Positions 6,901 to 7,614 of a DNA stretch of 7,614 nt are shown one piece after another. Within the stretch, counting starts at the first letter, position 1. Each line of letters opens with the position of its first letter. The translations under genes and the position numbers were made by a program. The notes below the pieces were generated by a model, which made no database searches, was not told the DNA's origin, and saw only the letters and a program-made list of their open reading frames with translations. Source of the stretch: Blastococcus sp. CT_GayMR20. Its GTDB lineage: Bacteria > Actinomycetota > Actinomycetes > Mycobacteriales > Geodermatophilaceae. The stretch spans positions 1-7,614 of the forward strand of contig NZ_SPQM01000186.1 of the NCBI RefSeq assembly GCF_004570345.1. Reading direction: 5' to 3'.

Positions 6901-7614
6901 CCGTCGTCCTCGGCCTCGCCCCGCCACACGGCGCCGACCGCCTCGGTGAACCGCTCGGGCAGCGAGCGCAACAGCGGCAGCTCGACCTGCGGCACGGCCA
7001 CGCCGAAGTCGTAGATCCAGGTCGGGGGAGCGCCGATGCGGTCGATCTCGTAGGGCCGCTCGTCGACGACGTCCACGCCCATGTTCTGCAGGACCGGCAG
7101 GACCTCCGACAGCAGCAGCCGCTGGCCGACGCGGTAGATGGTCAGCCGGCGGTCACCGGGAGCGGCGCCCTTCGGCGTCCAGAGCCGCAGCGCCAGCTGC
7201 CCCTCGCCCAGCCCCTCGAGCCGGACCAGGTCGTCGACGGCCTGCTCGGCGGAGAAGTCGCCCTGGTAGGACGCGGGGAAGGCGTCCGCCACCTGCGAGA
7301 GCAGCTTCTCGGCCTCGGCGCCGTACCGGTCGTGCAGCGCGTCGGTGAGGTCGTCGGTCCAGCTGCGCGCGGCGGCGGCCAGCTCGGCCTGCAGCGCGTC
7401 GACGTCCACGGCCACCGGCTTGGCGAGCCCGCCCTTGCCCACCGGCACCCGGACGACGAAGTGCAGCCGCGCCAGCACCGACTCCGTCGACCGGGCGGTG
7501 TACTCGATGCTCGTGCCGCCGAGCCGCGACAGCAGGAGCTGCTGCATCGCCAGGCGGACCTCGGTCGTGTACCGGTCGCGGGGCAGGTAGACCAGCGCCG
7601 ACCAGAACCGCCCG
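3984..7614 (-). CDS. gdh: NAD-dependent glutamate dehydrogenase, large (about 180 kDa) class, N-terminus cut by window
   Basis: The frame is open from the right edge to TAA at 3986-3984, giving about 1209 visible codons. The class is normally near 1,600 residues, so roughly 400 N-terminal residues lie outside. The ATG at 7547 is internal: conserved family sequence (FWSALVYLPRDRYTTEVRL) precedes it. Positions below count from that ATG. An ACT-like regulatory segment lies at about 134-168 (RLTIYRVGQ onward). The catalytic domain has RGGLRWSDR (371-379), MVKN (395-398) and GAKGGF (405-410) with likely catalytic Lys407. The NAD-binding fold shows GVGDMSGDVFGNG (541-553), followed by GEGGNLGLTQRG (695-706) and DNSAGVDTSDHEVNIKI (723-739). 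A long helical C-terminal region ends in a basic tail. The cytoplasmic enzyme oxidises glutamate to 2-oxoglutarate, ammonium and NADH, feeding the TCA cycle. Relatives are allosterically controlled by amino acids or, in mycobacteria, by the FHA protein GarA; no garA is seen here. Confidence 0.96.
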   Translation of the reverse strand, partial: GRFWSALVYLPRDRYTTEVRLAMQQLLLSRLGGTSIEYTARSTESVLARLHFVVRVPVGKGGLAKPVAVDVDALQAELAAAARSWTDDLTDALHDRYGAEAEKLLSQVADAFPASYQGDFSAEQAVDDLVRLEGLGEGQLALRLWTPKGAAPGDRRLTIYRVGQRLLLSEVLPVLQNMGVDVVDERPYEIDRIGAPPTWIYDFGVAVPQVELPLLRSLPERFTEAVGAVWRGEAEDDGLGALVMLAGLNWRQVTVVRAYVQWLRQAGLPFGQRYVEETLAAHPNVVARLVALFEARFSPERSRGREGRQTELVESLRTSIGEVESLDADRVLSSLLAAVTATQRTTYYAGGPLALKLDPASVPDLPEPRPAREVWVSSPRVMGIHLRFGAVARGGLRWSDRREDLRTEVLGLVKAQMVKNTVIVPTGAKGGFVVKNPPESGSRDAVLAEGQACYKIFIGALLSLTDNLVDGQVVPPERVVRHDGDDTYLVVAADKGTATFSDLANSVALERGFWLGDAFASGGSVGYDHKAMGITARGAWESVTRHFRELDIDVQKQDFTVVGVGDMSGDVFGNGMLLSPHIRLVAAFDHRHVFVDPTPDAASSYAERKRLFGLQRSSWADYNRSRISAGGGVWPRTAKSIPVSGPMRAALGLDDGVETLTPVELIRAVLLAPVDLLFNGGIGTYVKASTESALEVGDKANDAVRVDGEQLRARVVGEGGNLGLTQRGRVEYALTGGRVNTDAIDNSAGVDTSDHEVNIKIALNSVVDAGELKAADRAALLGEMIDDVAVAVLRNNHAQNATLAAEVTSARSLLDAHERFIRSLERSGRLLRSVEALPDDRQLAERRRDGQALTSPELSVLLAYAKLQAGTEVLASEMPDDPALEGMLVDYFPAPLRERFPAAVTGHPLRREIISTALTNRAVNIAGVTGLFRLTQETGAPLARVVLAHTVARSVFDVDRLWDAVRPLDNVVSAVTQVELRVEAMRLAERTARWILRLPELADDPAPAIADVRDRFAAPVAAVRSGLPGWLLGSEKEAYAERSARLQAAGVPAALAAEVAAAPLLPAALDLAVVSERTGAPVELTGQVLQCVAERLGLVPLRELVIALPRDRRWPSMARASLRDDLAMEQASLVEDVLGLRTSDTDAPEALVGAWVEGWDTTQARSAAQLADIASGDRHELAELLVAVRTLRGLRKRRQARRLPRPAEK

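Noticed and set aside
3865..6927. A 1020-residue open frame on the minus strand, overlapping most of the glutamate dehydrogenase gene
   Set aside because: It is an alternative frame of a recognised gene on the same strand. The product is almost entirely Arg, Ala, Gly and Pro, as expected from GC-rich DNA read out of frame, and has no family motifs.
7545..7547. ATG at 7547 as the start of glutamate dehydrogenase
   Set aside because: Upstream codons to the window edge stay open and encode typical family sequence, and the protein would be about 400 residues too short, so the gene continues beyond the window.

Overview
The window is very GC-rich, and codon third positions are almost all G or C. 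Start codons include GTG. Gene content and protein style point to a high-GC actinobacterium. A relative of the Geodermatophilaceae (Blastococcus, Geodermatophilus, Modestobacter type) would fit, but that placement is an impression from protein style, not a demonstrated match.

Layout, left to right. (1) Bases 2-706, plus strand: the C-terminal part of a SpoIIE/PP2C-type serine/threonine phosphatase, cut by the window's left edge. (2) Bases 703-2382, minus strand: a complete DEAD-box RNA helicase of the DeaD/CsdA type with a C-terminal DbpA-like RNA-binding domain. It converges on the phosphatase gene, and the two stop codons overlap within four bases. (3) Bases 2383-2445: a 63-base divergent promoter region. 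(4) Bases 2446-3858, plus strand: a complete amidase-signature hydrolase with an intact Lys-Ser-Ser triad. (5) Bases 3859-3983: a 125-base convergent spacer holding a strong 18-bp inverted repeat, probably the transcription end for the gene to its right. (6) Bases 3984-7614, minus strand: most of a giant NAD-dependent glutamate dehydrogenase of the roughly 180-kDa class, with its N-terminal part lost beyond the right edge.

How they may work together. These look like four independently transcribed chromosomal genes (two convergent pairs and one divergent pair), not an operon. The only metabolic link is that amidase and glutamate dehydrogenase both release ammonia, which fits nitrogen and carbon catabolism but is weak as evidence of shared function. 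The phosphatase belongs to a family used in stress and sigma-factor partner-switching signalling. The helicase belongs to a family used in ribosome assembly, RNA turnover and cold adaptation.

I saw no mobile elements, CRISPR arrays, tRNA or rRNA genes, or an obviously novel system. The non-coding stretches are short, and the most notable non-coding structure is the inverted repeat at 3912-3959.
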